This document shows positions 1 through 8,562 of a DNA stretch of 14,837 bases, in pieces. Made by a program: the position numbers and the translations under genes. How positions within the stretch are numbered: position 1 is the stretch's first letter; each line of letters begins with the position of its first letter. The stretch comes from CAZPZZ01 sp964591245 (GTDB taxonomy: Bacteria; Acidobacteriota; Vicinamibacteria; Vicinamibacterales; UBA8438). The notes under the pieces were generated by a model. The model was not told the origin of the DNA. It saw only the letters and a program-made list of their open reading frames with translations, and searched no databases. The stretch is taken from NCBI GenBank assembly GCA_964591245.1, contig CAZPZZ010000103.1, positions 1-14,837 of the forward strand. Reading direction: 5' to 3'.

Positions 1-473
1 ACGCTCACAATTGGAAGCCCCACACGATGCCCACGAACCAGGCACTTCTGGACAAGTTCCGTCCACGGCGAGAGCATCGCCCCGAAGGAGATTTCGAGCC
101 GGCCCTGGTGATCAACGAGGCGGGGACCGACAGCGGCCGCGCCTGGCCGTGCCTGTAGGCACGTGAGAAGCCCGTCGACGGCTCCCTCCGGTACTTCGGT
201 GTCGCTATTCAGCAACAAAATCCAGTCGCTACTCGTGGACCGTATGCCGAGGTTCGTCGCACGGGCAAAGCCGAGATTGTCGCCGGCCTCGACAACTTGC
301 AGCGACGGCCATCGTGCGCGAATAGCCGCCACGCTTCCATCGATCGACGCGTTGTCGACCACCACAATCTCGTATGGAACGGACGGTGGATGTTCCGCTA
401 TCGTCGCGAGACAGTGTTCGAGTTCAGTCCGCGTGTTGTAACTAACGATGATGATGGCAAGGGAGCAAGACAC
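1..473 (-). CDS. Family 2 glycosyltransferase, partial (3' end beyond left window edge)
   Basis: About 157 codons are visible. The protein opens directly with a GT2 GT-A fold: a hydrophobic strand and SYNT (residues 11-14), the nucleotide-binding VVVDNAS (37-43), NLGFARATN (66-74), and LLLNSDTE (86-93), where NSD takes the place of the DxD metal/nucleotide site. This spacing matches the rhamnosyltransferase-like (WbbL-type) branch of GT2, which transfers a nucleotide-activated sugar to a growing glycan at the cytoplasmic face of the inner membrane; the actual sugar cannot be read from sequence. The start is GTG at 471-473: the in-frame stop of the preceding gene lies just upstream, so little other choice exists, and an AGGAG sits 6 nt before it. 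It is the third gene of a leftward glycosyltransferase cassette and is probably co-translated with its upstream neighbour. The C-terminus is not visible. Confidence 0.88.
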   Translation of the reverse strand, partial: MSCSLAIIIVSYNTRTELEHCLATIAEHPPSVPYEIVVVDNASIDGSVAAIRARWPSLQVVEAGDNLGFARATNLGIRSTSSDWILLLNSDTEVPEGAVDGLLTCLQARPGAAAVGPRLVDHQGRLEISFGAMLSPWTELVQKCLVRGHRVGLPIVS

Positions 474-476
474 AAC

Positions 477-1595
477 TCACTCCTGCACAGATTCCCGCGC
501 GACCTGTTCAAGAATGGCGAGAGTGTCGGTGCTGGCGCGGTCCCAGGTAAACAGCGGTAAACGAAGAGCACTTTCGGCCAAGAGCCGCCTGCGCACTTCC
601 TTGTCCTCCATTAACGAGGTAATCGCCGCAGCAATCCCATCAACATCGTCAACCTGCACTCGTTGAGCCGCATTCTGATAGAGCTCTCGAGCAACCGGTG
701 TGTCCCCAACAACACAAGGAATGTTCGCCGCCATGGCTTCAAACGGGGGCAACCCGAATCCCTCATACTCGGAGAGAAATACAAACACCATCGCCTGGCT
801 ATAGAGTGACGCCAGTTCCGGCTCGTCCACATACGCACGTACCGTGACTCTGTCCGCAATTCGCGCGTCTCTCGCCAGGCGCATCGGATCCTGTGGGGGA
901 TGGCTCCGATTGTCGCCAACCAAGACGAGGCGAGCCGCAGGAATGACGGTAAGAACCTGAGCAAACGCCTGGATGAGCTCAGGGATATGGCGACGGTTGA
1001 AGATCGAGCCAACGAAAAGCACCAGGGGTTGGCGAGCCTCACTGGCTGGCAAGCGCCACCGATGGACGCCAGACCAGACGGTCTCGATTCGCGACGGCGG
1101 AAGGCCACACTCGTCCAGCACTTCACGGCGCGTAAACTCGGACACCGCAATGATGCGGCGAGCTCGTCGCGCCGACTGCCGAGTCACCCATCGCCGCCGC
1201 GGTCCCTCGCGCCATGAGAACCATTCGGGGTGAACACAGAAACTGACATCGTGAATCGTTAACACCACGGGCACATCAGTCCGCAATGGAGCCGAGTAGG
1301 CAGGAGCAAAGAACACGTCCGGAGGGGCGGCATTTAAAGCAGAGGCCAAGTGGTGCTGTTCCCACCAGCTATCTCCGCGTCCCGGGACCGACACATACTC
1401 AAAGGGCCCAATCGGTCCGGTGTCGAACGGTGGTCCTAGGACCACCGGATGATCGCCCTCGGCTGGCCCATACAGCGTGAAACGCACGGTGCCATCTCCG
1501 GGAAGACGCGTCCACTCCCGACACAGGTCCGCAAGATAGCGGCCGACACCCGTGCGACGCCCCAACAGTTCGCGCGCGTCAATCCCGACGTGCAT
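477..1595 (-). CDS. GT4-family glycosyltransferase (GT-B fold)
   Basis: A 372-residue protein, a usual length for GT4 enzymes. The N-terminal acceptor domain begins MHVGIDARELLGRRTGVGRY and includes TIHDVSF (113-119) and IIAVSEFTRREV (148-159). The C-terminal donor domain begins near LVLFVGSIFNRRHIPELI (191-208) and contains the EX7E motif (E278, GFGLPPF, E286) that binds the nucleotide sugar in retaining GT4 transferases. It probably adds a sugar to a lipid-linked glycan in the cytoplasm; donor and acceptor are unknown. The reading frame is open for 43 more codons upstream, but that stretch lies over the preceding gene and is not family-like, whereas the ATG at 1593-1595 starts exactly at the first beta strand. 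With this start it overlaps the upstream gene by 17 bp. No signal peptide or membrane span is seen. It is the middle gene of the leftward cassette. Confidence 0.92.
   Translation of the reverse strand: MHVGIDARELLGRRTGVGRYLADLCREWTRLPGDGTVRFTLYGPAEGDHPVVLGPPFDTGPIGPFEYVSVPGRGDSWWEQHHLASALNAAPPDVFFAPAYSAPLRTDVPVVLTIHDVSFCVHPEWFSWREGPRRRWVTRQSARRARRIIAVSEFTRREVLDECGLPPSRIETVWSGVHRWRLPASEARQPLVLFVGSIFNRRHIPELIQAFAQVLTVIPAARLVLVGDNRSHPPQDPMRLARDARIADRVTVRAYVDEPELASLYSQAMVFVFLSEYEGFGLPPFEAMAANIPCVVGDTPVARELYQNAAQRVQVDDVDGIAAAITSLMEDKEVRRRLLAESALRLPLFTWDRASTDTLAILEQVARESVQE
480..484 (-). promoter_or_regulatory. Ribosome binding site AGGAG for the GT2 gene
   Basis: AGGAG on the minus strand ends 6 nt before the GTG at 471-473 and lies within the last codons of the preceding glycosyltransferase gene. 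It supports the chosen GTG start and suggests translational coupling between the two genes. Confidence 0.6.
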
Positions 1596-2709
1596 GCTTC
1601 GAGACCTGTCTGTGTTCCAGGGCCAACGCATAGGCCTCGAGCAACGCGGACGCTGAAGACCGCCAATTATATTGCGACGCTCGGGCGGGTCCCGCCGCGG
1701 CCAAGCGCCCGCGGAGCACGTCATCGGTCAGGACCCGATCAATGGCAGCAGCGAACGCCGACACATCCAACGGATCCACCAGAAGGCCGGCATCACCCAC
1801 AACTTCAGGTAGCGCGCCCCTGTGGGCCGCAACCACCGGGACACCAAGCGTCATGGCTTCCAGCGCCGGGATCCCAAAGCCTTCGTCGAGCGAAGGTAGG
1901 GCGAGCAGTACCGCCTTTTCATACAGTGCGCGTAAGGTCGCGGCATCCACATAGCCCGTCATCCGCACATGCCCGGCCAGCGGCGGGCTATCAAGGCGCG
2001 CCATGATCTCCACGGCTCCGGCCTCGGCCTGCCCGACAATCACCAAAGAGGGCAGGGTTGATCGCCGCTGCAGCAACAACGCATAGGCACTCAATAACCG
2101 ATCGAGGTTTTTTCGCGGCGCCACCGTTCCAACGAAGAGGATGTGCCCATCCACAGGCTCGCTGGTGCGACGCGCCCACGAGGGGGCACCGTTCGCACAC
2201 ACGGAAATGCGATCCCGAGATATCTGAAATCTGCTCGCAACCTCATCCGCCGTATAGTGAGAAGGAGTCACTATCCTGTCAGCGCGGTGTGCATGCTGTC
2301 GCGCCAGGGCGGCATAGTCCCGACGGACTTCCCGAGCCGTATGCTCGGGATGATCCAGAAAATCGAGATCATGTATCGTCACGAGCCGAGCGGCCCCACA
2401 GGTCGGAATGAGCAGTGGAGACGGCGAATGCACGATATCCAGCCTGCTCGGGCCTAGCGTCTCAACGGCAGGCCATTCGCGTCGGTGCCACAACCAGTTC
2501 AGCACCTTGACGGGAACTCGATGATCACTGCGAACCACGCCTGGGGGTAGAGACCGGCTGAGTGCATCCTTCCAGGAACTGCTGAAGGCGATGACCTGGA
2601 GGGGAGGGGATGCCGTCAATGTGGCCAGAGCCTCCACCAGTTTGGCGACCCAGAGTCCAACCCCTGTGCGGCGCCGCAGCGCGGGACGGTAGTCTATGAG
2701 AATCCGCAC
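1579..2709 (-). CDS. GT4-family glycosyltransferase (GT-B fold), first gene of cassette
   Basis: A 376-residue GT4 protein. The N-terminal domain opens MRILIDYRPALRRRTGVG and contains TIHDLDFLDHPEHT (111-124) and DRIVTPSHYTADEV (144-157). The donor domain starts at ILFVGTVAPRKNLDRLL (190-206), continues through TGYVDAATLRALYEKA (251-266), and carries the EX7E motif as E276-GFGIPAL-E284, followed by GVPVVAAHRGALPEV. Likely role: cytoplasmic transfer of a sugar during assembly of an exopolysaccharide or O-antigen-like glycan; specificity cannot be read. The start is GTG (2707-2709): an in-frame TAA lies only eight codons upstream and no other start codon falls between, so the start is well fixed although no clear Shine-Dalgarno sequence is seen. 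It is divergent from UDP-glucose dehydrogenase, whose product may supply or precede its donor. Its N-terminal motif resembles that of the next gene, so the two may be old paralogues. Confidence 0.92.
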   Translation of the reverse strand: MRILIDYRPALRRRTGVGLWVAKLVEALATLTASPPLQVIAFSSSWKDALSRSLPPGVVRSDHRVPVKVLNWLWHRREWPAVETLGPSRLDIVHSPSPLLIPTCGAARLVTIHDLDFLDHPEHTAREVRRDYAALARQHAHRADRIVTPSHYTADEVASRFQISRDRISVCANGAPSWARRTSEPVDGHILFVGTVAPRKNLDRLLSAYALLLQRRSTLPSLVIVGQAEAGAVEIMARLDSPPLAGHVRMTGYVDAATLRALYEKAVLLALPSLDEGFGIPALEAMTLGVPVVAAHRGALPEVVGDAGLLVDPLDVSAFAAAIDRVLTDDVLRGRLAAAGPARASQYNWRSSASALLEAYALALEHRQVSKHARRD

Positions 2710-2741
2710 GGAAGCCGAATCAGCGAAAGTTTAGGGTGCTA

Positions 2742-2750
2742 ATCGTAACA
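2742..2750 (-). promoter_or_regulatory. Weak candidate extended -10 promoter for the glycosyltransferase cassette
   Basis: On the minus strand TGTTACGAT reads as an extended -10 (TGn followed by TACGAT, four of six matches to TATAAT). No good -35 hexamer lies 16-18 bp upstream. Transcription from it would begin about 25 nt before the GTG at 2709. Position is sensible but the match is weak. Confidence 0.28.
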
Positions 2751-2808
2751 CAGTCCCTCTGGGATTGCATGGGCCCTCCATTGGCGCAACTGCTTTGACA
2801 GCAATAAC

Positions 2809-2838
2809 TTGATAGAATTAGAGAATCCTGACTAGAAT
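2809..2838 (+). promoter_or_regulatory. Candidate sigma-70 promoter for the UDP-glucose dehydrogenase operon
   Basis: TTGATA (2809-2814) and TAGAAT (2833-2838) are separated by 18 bp; each matches five of six consensus positions. Transcription would start near 2845 and leave a leader of about 60 nt before the ATG at 2905. A perfect TTGACA also occurs at 2795-2800, but only a three-of-six -10 (TAGAGA) lies at suitable spacing. The stretch is notably AT-richer than the flanking genes, as expected of a promoter. Confidence 0.45.
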
Positions 2839-2860
2839 GAGAAGTTTGTGAAAATCGGTC

Positions 2861-2879
2861 GGGACGGCGAGTCGCCCCC
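2861..2879 (+). other. Small GC-rich hairpin in the ugd leader
   Basis: GGCG (2866-2869) and CGCC (2873-2876) pair around an AGT loop, and GGG (2861-2863) can pair with CCC (2877-2879) across an AC bulge. There is no T-tract after it, so it is not a canonical terminator. An imperfect direct repeat, CGGTCGGGAC (2856-2865) and CGGTCGAGAC (2887-2896), brackets it. Function unknown. Confidence 0.3.
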
Positions 2880-2904
2880 CGGATACCGGTCGAGACCTAC
2901 GCAT

Positions 2905-4209
<1,305 letters not shown>

Positions 4210-4210
4210 C

Positions 4211-5197
4211 GTGGGCACAGTAATGGTCACCGGCGGAGCCGGCTATATCGGGAGTCACGCGGTGAAGAGCCTGCGGAAGGCCAAGCGTGATGTCGTGGTC
4301 TATGACAATCTCAGCGCGGGTCATCGTGCGGCAATTGGAGACGTCCCGTTTGTTGAAGGTGACATCCGAGATGCCAATACCGTCCGGGCGGTGCTGAAAG
4401 AGCATGCCGTCACGGATGTAATGCACTTCGCCGCATTGCTGTCGGTGGCTGAATCGGTTCGTGACCCGGCGCGCTATTACGACCAGAATGTGCGTGGTAC
4501 GCTCTCGTTGCTCGACTCGATGGTGGCCGAGCACGTCGACCGCTTTGTCCTGTCGTCGACCTGCGCCGTGTACGGAAACCCGATCACGACCCCTATCGAT
4601 GAAGAACAGCCGACCGCACCGATCAATGCCTATGGCGACACCAAACTCGCGGTCGAACGCGCGTTGCGGCACTATGACCGGGCGTACGGACTACGTTCAA
4701 TATCATTGCGGTATTTCAACGCAGCAGGCGCGGATCTAGATGGTAGGCTCGGAGAAGACCACTCCCCGGAGATCCATTTGATCCCGCGAGCCATCGCCGC
4801 CACGCTGGATGGACCGCCCTTGGCTATCTTTGGCGACGACTATCCGACAACCGACGGGACCTGCGAACGAGATTTCGTGCATGTCAGCGATCTCGCTGAC
4901 GCACACCTCCGTGCGATGGATGCGCTGCGCGAAGGAACCGAGACCCGTGTCTACAATCTCGGCACCGGGCAGGCCCATTCGGTCCGGGACGTCGTACGTT
5001 CGGTGGAGCGTGTGACGGGACATCGCGTGCCAACGGAAGTCGCGGCGCGGCGACCGGGTGACCCTGCGGTACTCTTCGCCCAGGCGAATCGCATTGCCGA
5101 AGAACTAAACTGGCGACCGGTTCACCGCACCCTCGACGAGATTATCGAAACAGCGTGGCGCTGGCACCAATCCCATCCCTCGGGGTTTGGCGAATAG
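4211..5197 (+). CDS. galE: UDP-glucose 4-epimerase
   Basis: A 328-residue extended short-chain dehydrogenase/reductase that interconverts UDP-glucose and UDP-galactose with tightly bound NAD. Visible are the NAD motif TGGAGYIGSH (7-16), VYDNLSAGH (30-38), the substrate motif LSSTCAVYGNP (114-124) with S/T at 115-117, the catalytic Y141-x3-K145, and RYFNAAGAD plus TTDGTCERDFVHVSDLADAHL, which are typical of GalE rather than of other SDR epimerases. Length is normal. The GTG at 4211 follows the dehydrogenase stop by one base; an ATG four codons later (4223) would also leave the NAD motif intact, and neither has a clear Shine-Dalgarno sequence, so the exact start is open by four codons. Linkage to ugd argues for a role in polysaccharide precursor supply rather than galactose catabolism. 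Confidence 0.95.
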   Translation: MGTVMVTGGAGYIGSHAVKSLRKAKRDVVVYDNLSAGHRAAIGDVPFVEGDIRDANTVRAVLKEHAVTDVMHFAALLSVAESVRDPARYYDQNVRGTLSLLDSMVAEHVDRFVLSSTCAVYGNPITTPIDEEQPTAPINAYGDTKLAVERALRHYDRAYGLRSISLRYFNAAGADLDGRLGEDHSPEIHLIPRAIAATLDGPPLAIFGDDYPTTDGTCERDFVHVSDLADAHLRAMDALREGTETRVYNLGTGQAHSVRDVVRSVERVTGHRVPTEVAARRPGDPAVLFAQANRIAEELNWRPVHRTLDEIIETAWRWHQSHPSGFGE

Positions 5198-5199
5198 GA
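5196..5199 (+). promoter_or_regulatory. Ribosome binding site AGGA that decides the ABC exporter start
   Basis: AGGA lies 5 nt before the GTG at 5205 and overlaps the galE stop codon. It favours GTG 5205 over the in-frame TTG at 5187, which would sit inside galE without such a site. Confidence 0.5.
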
Positions 5200-5204
5200 C
5201 AAGT

Positions 5205-7010
5205 GTGAACCCCCTTCTTCGATTACTTCGGTTGGCATGGCCACACCGGGGCCGGGTGCTGGCTGCACTGCCCGCCATGGTCTTCTATGCGCTTGCCTCT
5301 GGCGGCTTGGCCTATCTTATCCAGCCCATCTTCGACCAATTACTTCCTGAAGGCGACCAGGTGGGGCTGATCTGCGGCGCCATCGTCACCCTGTATCTCG
5401 TGAAGGGCGCGTCGGCCTATTTCTCAGTCTATCTGATGGCAGACGCTGGACAACGGGTGGTTCACGATCTCCGCACCCAGCTTTTCCAGCACATCATCGA
5501 ACAAGGGACAGTCTTCTTTGGCGCACAGGCCACCGGGCGCCTCTTGTCCCGCATCACGAGTGATGTCAGCCGTGTACAACAGGTTGTCTCCGAGACCTGC
5601 GGAGATCTCCTCCGTGAATCCCTGGCGCTTGTCGCCTTTGCCGGGTTGCTCTTCTACCACGACGCTCGGCTAGCACTGGTGTGCCTGACGGGCGCACCTA
5701 TTGTGATCTATCCTCTCGTCCGCCTGGGCCAGCGAGTCCGGCGCACGACACGACGAAGTCAACAGCATCTCGAACAGCTCTCCCATCTCAGCGTAGAGGC
5801 CTTTACCGGCCATCGCATCGTCCAGGCTTTCCAGGGCGAAACCTTTGAACAGCAACAATTCGAAGGGGCTTCTGAGCGGCTCTATCGAACGAACATGAAA
5901 GTCACGAGCACGTTGTCGGTGCTCCCACCGTTAATGGAATTCCTGGGTGGCTTGGGTATTGTTGCTGTGCTCTGGTACGGGAGTGAGAAAATCTCCAGCG
6001 GGACTCTGAGTCCAGGGCAGTTCACCTCATTCCTGGCTGCCTTGTTACTCATGTACGGGCCGGTAAAGAAACTCAGTCGAGTTAACGCGAACATCCAACA
6101 GGCCATTGCTGCGGCAGAACGAATATTTGAGATCGTCGACACGCACACGGAGATCGACGATTCGTTCAGCGCCGTTCCGTTACCGCCCCTGAGGTCGCAG
6201 ATCGAGTTTCGCGACGTCATGTTTCAATATCACGACGACACCGAGGCCGTTTTGCGTGGTGTCTCCTTTACCGTTCGAGCGGGCCAGGTGGTGGCTATCG
6301 TTGGTTTGAGTGGGGCGGGAAAGACGACGCTCGTCAACCTGGTCCCTCGTTTTCATGACGTCACACGCGGCGCGATTCTGATTGACGATCGCGATATTCG
6401 AAACGTCTCGCTGCAATCATTACGGCGCGCCATCGGCATCGTGACCCAGGAACAAGTGCTCTTCGATGCCTCCATTGCAGCCAACATCGCGTACGCGACC
6501 CCTGATGTCAGCCCAGAGGCGATCGCGGCCGTGGCCCGCGCGGCGCACGCCCACGAATTCATCATCGACCTTCCCCATGGCTATGACACCATGATCGGCG
6601 AGCGGGGACAGCGGCTCTCCGGGGGACAGCGACAACGGTTGACGATTGCGAGGGCACTGCTCAAGAACCCCCCGATTCTGATTCTCGATGAAGCGACCTC
6701 CGCACTAGATGCTGAATCTGAATTACTCGTGCAGGATGCGCTCGACAAGTTGCTCTCGAATCGCACGGCGTTCGTGATCGCGCATCGGCTCTCGACGGTT
6801 CGACGAGCTGACGCGATCATCGTGATTGAGGAGGGGCGCATCGTGGAAACGGGCAGGCACGAAGAACTCCTGGAACGACCAGACAGCCGGTACGCACAGC
6901 TCTATGCAACCCAGGTGTTTGATGGAACCAATCCCCTGGACACACGTCCGACGGTCGCCCCTGCCGTCCGTGTTGAATCGGCCGACGTGCCGGAAATAGG
7001 CGAGAAGTAA
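5205..7010 (+). CDS. MsbA-type ABC exporter (lipid or glycan flippase half-transporter)
   Basis: A 601-residue fused membrane/ATPase half-transporter that should act as a homodimer in the inner membrane. The N-terminal ABC transmembrane domain (about 1-320) has hydrophobic segments near residues 18-42, 55-79, 136-172 and 247-285. The nucleotide-binding domain has Walker A GLSGAGKTT (367-375), Q-loop Q415, signature LSGGQ (471-475), Walker B ILILDE (491-496) with catalytic E496, and switch H527 in IAHRLS. Closest by eye is the MsbA/lipid A exporter subfamily; related multidrug exporters cannot be excluded, so no symbol is given. The acidic, proline-containing tail after residue 572 is probably disordered. 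It starts 7 bp after galE and its TAA overlaps the yicC ATG. Its position behind sugar-nucleotide genes suggests export of a glycolipid or lipid-linked glycan. Confidence 0.92.
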   Translation: MNPLLRLLRLAWPHRGRVLAALPAMVFYALASGGLAYLIQPIFDQLLPEGDQVGLICGAIVTLYLVKGASAYFSVYLMADAGQRVVHDLRTQLFQHIIEQGTVFFGAQATGRLLSRITSDVSRVQQVVSETCGDLLRESLALVAFAGLLFYHDARLALVCLTGAPIVIYPLVRLGQRVRRTTRRSQQHLEQLSHLSVEAFTGHRIVQAFQGETFEQQQFEGASERLYRTNMKVTSTLSVLPPLMEFLGGLGIVAVLWYGSEKISSGTLSPGQFTSFLAALLLMYGPVKKLSRVNANIQQAIAAAERIFEIVDTHTEIDDSFSAVPLPPLRSQIEFRDVMFQYHDDTEAVLRGVSFTVRAGQVVAIVGLSGAGKTTLVNLVPRFHDVTRGAILIDDRDIRNVSLQSLRRAIGIVTQEQVLFDASIAANIAYATPDVSPEAIAAVARAAHAHEFIIDLPHGYDTMIGERGQRLSGGQRQRLTIARALLKNPPILILDEATSALDAESELLVQDALDKLLSNRTAFVIAHRLSTVRRADAIIVIEEGRIVETGRHEELLERPDSRYAQLYATQVFDGTNPLDTRPTVAPAVRVESADVPEIGEK

Positions 7011-7897
7011 TGATCAAATCGATGACGGGATTCGCGTCGACGAACACGGAGATCGACGTAGCCGCGATTGGCGTAACCGTGCGCAGTGTGAATCACCGCT
7101 ATCTCGATCTTCAGCTTCGCACGCCGTCGATACTTGGCGAGGTGGAATCCAAGCTCCGGACGCTCGTGCAGACCAAAGTGGCACGAGGACGGATCGAATT
7201 GGCCCTGACAATCCGCATGACCGCCGCCCCTGCCGTCGACGTGTCCTGGAATGCACCGCTCGTCGAGGCCCTTCGCGGTGCAGTACGGCAAGCGGAAGAA
7301 CGTGATCTTTCGGCGGGGGGGTTGGCCACCGGCGACTTGCTCCGGTTTCCTCAAGCCGTCGTCGTGCAAGAACGGGAGCCAGAGGCAGACACCGTGCGTG
7401 CAGTGCAGACCGCGGTCCTCGCCGAAGTGGAACGAGCCCTCGGAGAACTGGATACCATGCGCCGACGCGAAGGCGATTATTTGCGCGCGGACCTTGACCA
7501 ACGCCGAGGAACGGTCGGGTCATTGGTGAATGCCATGGCCGAGGCGGCAAAGGCCGGACAGGAGGGTCTCGTTCTACGCCTGGGGACACGGATCGAAGAA
7601 CTCGGGGCCAACCCGAACGCCGACGAGGCTTCCGTGGCCCAGGAAATCGTTCGATTCGCGGCCCGGTCGGACGTCAGCGAAGAACTTACGCGGCTACGGG
7701 GCCATCTGGAACACTGGTGTACGCTCTCGGACTCACCAGATCCCTGCGGGCGCCAGCTCGATTTTCTGCTGCAGGAAATGAATCGGGAGGTCAATACGTT
7801 GGGTGCAAAAATCGAGGGGCCCCAGATCAGTGAACTCATTGTTGCCGCAAAAGCCGAACTGGAAAAACTTCGAGAGCAGACGCAGAACGTAGAGTAA
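7010..7897 (+). CDS. yicC: YicC/YloC family endoribonuclease
   Basis: A 295-residue full-length member of the YicC family, which has an N-terminal YicC domain and a C-terminal DUF1732 domain. The start MIKSMTGFAS, SVNHRYLDLQLRTP and the end LLQEMNREVNTLGAKI through LEKLREQTQNVE are hallmark segments. Family members are metal-dependent RNA-degrading proteins: E. coli YicC is reported to promote small-RNA turnover and to have nuclease activity. Here the role is inferred from the family. The middle (about residues 130-215) is rich in charged helices. The ATG overlaps the exporter stop as TAATG, with AGG 9 nt upstream, so it is probably translationally coupled. It directly precedes gmk, a very common bacterial pairing whose reason is not well understood. 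Confidence 0.95.
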   Translation: MIKSMTGFASTNTEIDVAAIGVTVRSVNHRYLDLQLRTPSILGEVESKLRTLVQTKVARGRIELALTIRMTAAPAVDVSWNAPLVEALRGAVRQAEERDLSAGGLATGDLLRFPQAVVVQEREPEADTVRAVQTAVLAEVERALGELDTMRRREGDYLRADLDQRRGTVGSLVNAMAEAAKAGQEGLVLRLGTRIEELGANPNADEASVAQEIVRFAARSDVSEELTRLRGHLEHWCTLSDSPDPCGRQLDFLLQEMNREVNTLGAKIEGPQISELIVAAKAELEKLREQTQNVE

Positions 7898-7902
7898 AAG
7901 GC

Positions 7903-8562
7903 ATGGCTCTGCCAACTCCAGGCACGCTCTTCGTGTTGTCGGCGCCCTCCGGGACCGGGAAGACCACGCTCGCCGACGCGCTGACGACCTCGGTCGACAA
8001 GCTGGAACTCTCCCGTAGTTACACGTCGCGACCTGTGCGACCGGGCGAACAAGACGGTGTCGACTACACGTTCGTCAGTCGCACGCACTTCGAGTCACTC
8101 CGAGACGCAGGGGAATTCCTCGAATGGGCGGAGGTCTTTGGGCAACTCTACGGAACGCGTGCACAGGACACCCGGCAACGCTTGGCCGACGGCGTAGATC
8201 TTGTGCTGGTCATCGACGTCCAGGGAGCTCGCCAGATCCGGGAATCAGAGGACCAGGCCGTGGGCATTTTTGTATTGCCCCCATCACCGGCAATTCTCGA
8301 AGACCGGTTGCGCCAACGAAGTGGCGGGGACCTACCGGAGGAAAATCTGCAACAGCGTCTCTCGACCGCACGGCGAGAAATCGAACGGCTCGGTGAATAC
8401 GACTATGTTGTGGTGAATGATGATGTGGAGACCTGCGTGGAACAGCTTCGCTGTATCATCTTTGCTGAGCGTGCGTCTCTCCGAGTGACCCGGCGCCACG
8501 GAGAGGCAATCGTTGAGGCTTTTCGCCAACACGACAAGGACGTGGGAGGGTCATGGGATTAA
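7903..8562 (+). CDS. gmk: Guanylate kinase
   Basis: A 219-residue cytoplasmic nucleotide kinase that phosphorylates GMP (and dGMP) to GDP with ATP. The P-loop SAPSGTGKTT spans residues 13-22. The GMP-binding segment reads YTSRPVRPGEQDGVDYTF, keeping the arginines and the RPGE core but with TSRP where many homologues have TTRxPR. EFLEWAEVFGQLYGT and DLVLVIDVQGARQIR are the conserved GMP-binding and core strands. The C-terminus (LRVTRRHGEAIVEAFRQHD) is slightly longer than E. coli Gmk. The ATG at 7903 is 5 bp after yicC. Its 3' end overlaps coaBC by 10 bp, leaving no room for rpoZ, which often sits between these two genes. Confidence 0.95.
   Translation: MALPTPGTLFVLSAPSGTGKTTLADALTTSVDKLELSRSYTSRPVRPGEQDGVDYTFVSRTHFESLRDAGEFLEWAEVFGQLYGTRAQDTRQRLADGVDLVLVIDVQGARQIRESEDQAVGIFVLPPSPAILEDRLRQRSGGDLPEENLQQRLSTARREIERLGEYDYVVVNDDVETCVEQLRCIIFAERASLRVTRRHGEAIVEAFRQHDKDVGGSWD

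Noticed and set aside
1596..1724. N-terminal extension of the second glycosyltransferase
   Set aside because: The extra 43 codons overlap the preceding gene and encode an R/P-rich stretch unlike any GT4 start, whereas ATG 1595 begins exactly at the first conserved strand.
2101..2113. Six-T run on the plus strand as a possible terminator
   Set aside because: It is inside a glycosyltransferase coding region on the opposite strand and has no stable stem before it.
2795..2824. Perfect TTGACA as the main -35 of the ugd promoter
   Set aside because: The best -10 at 17-18 bp spacing matches only three of six bases; the TTGATA/TAGAAT pair just downstream is better overall.
2848..2904. Earlier GTG start for UDP-glucose dehydrogenase
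   Set aside because: It would add 19 non-family residues before the Rossmann strand, and it lies only about 3 nt after the predicted transcription start.
5187..5204. Earlier TTG start for the ABC exporter
   Set aside because: It lies inside galE without a ribosome binding site, while GTG 5205 has AGGA at 5 nt spacing.
6902..7589. Two long antisense frames over the ABC exporter end and yicC
   Set aside because: They overlap strongly supported genes on the other strand and show no recognisable domain.
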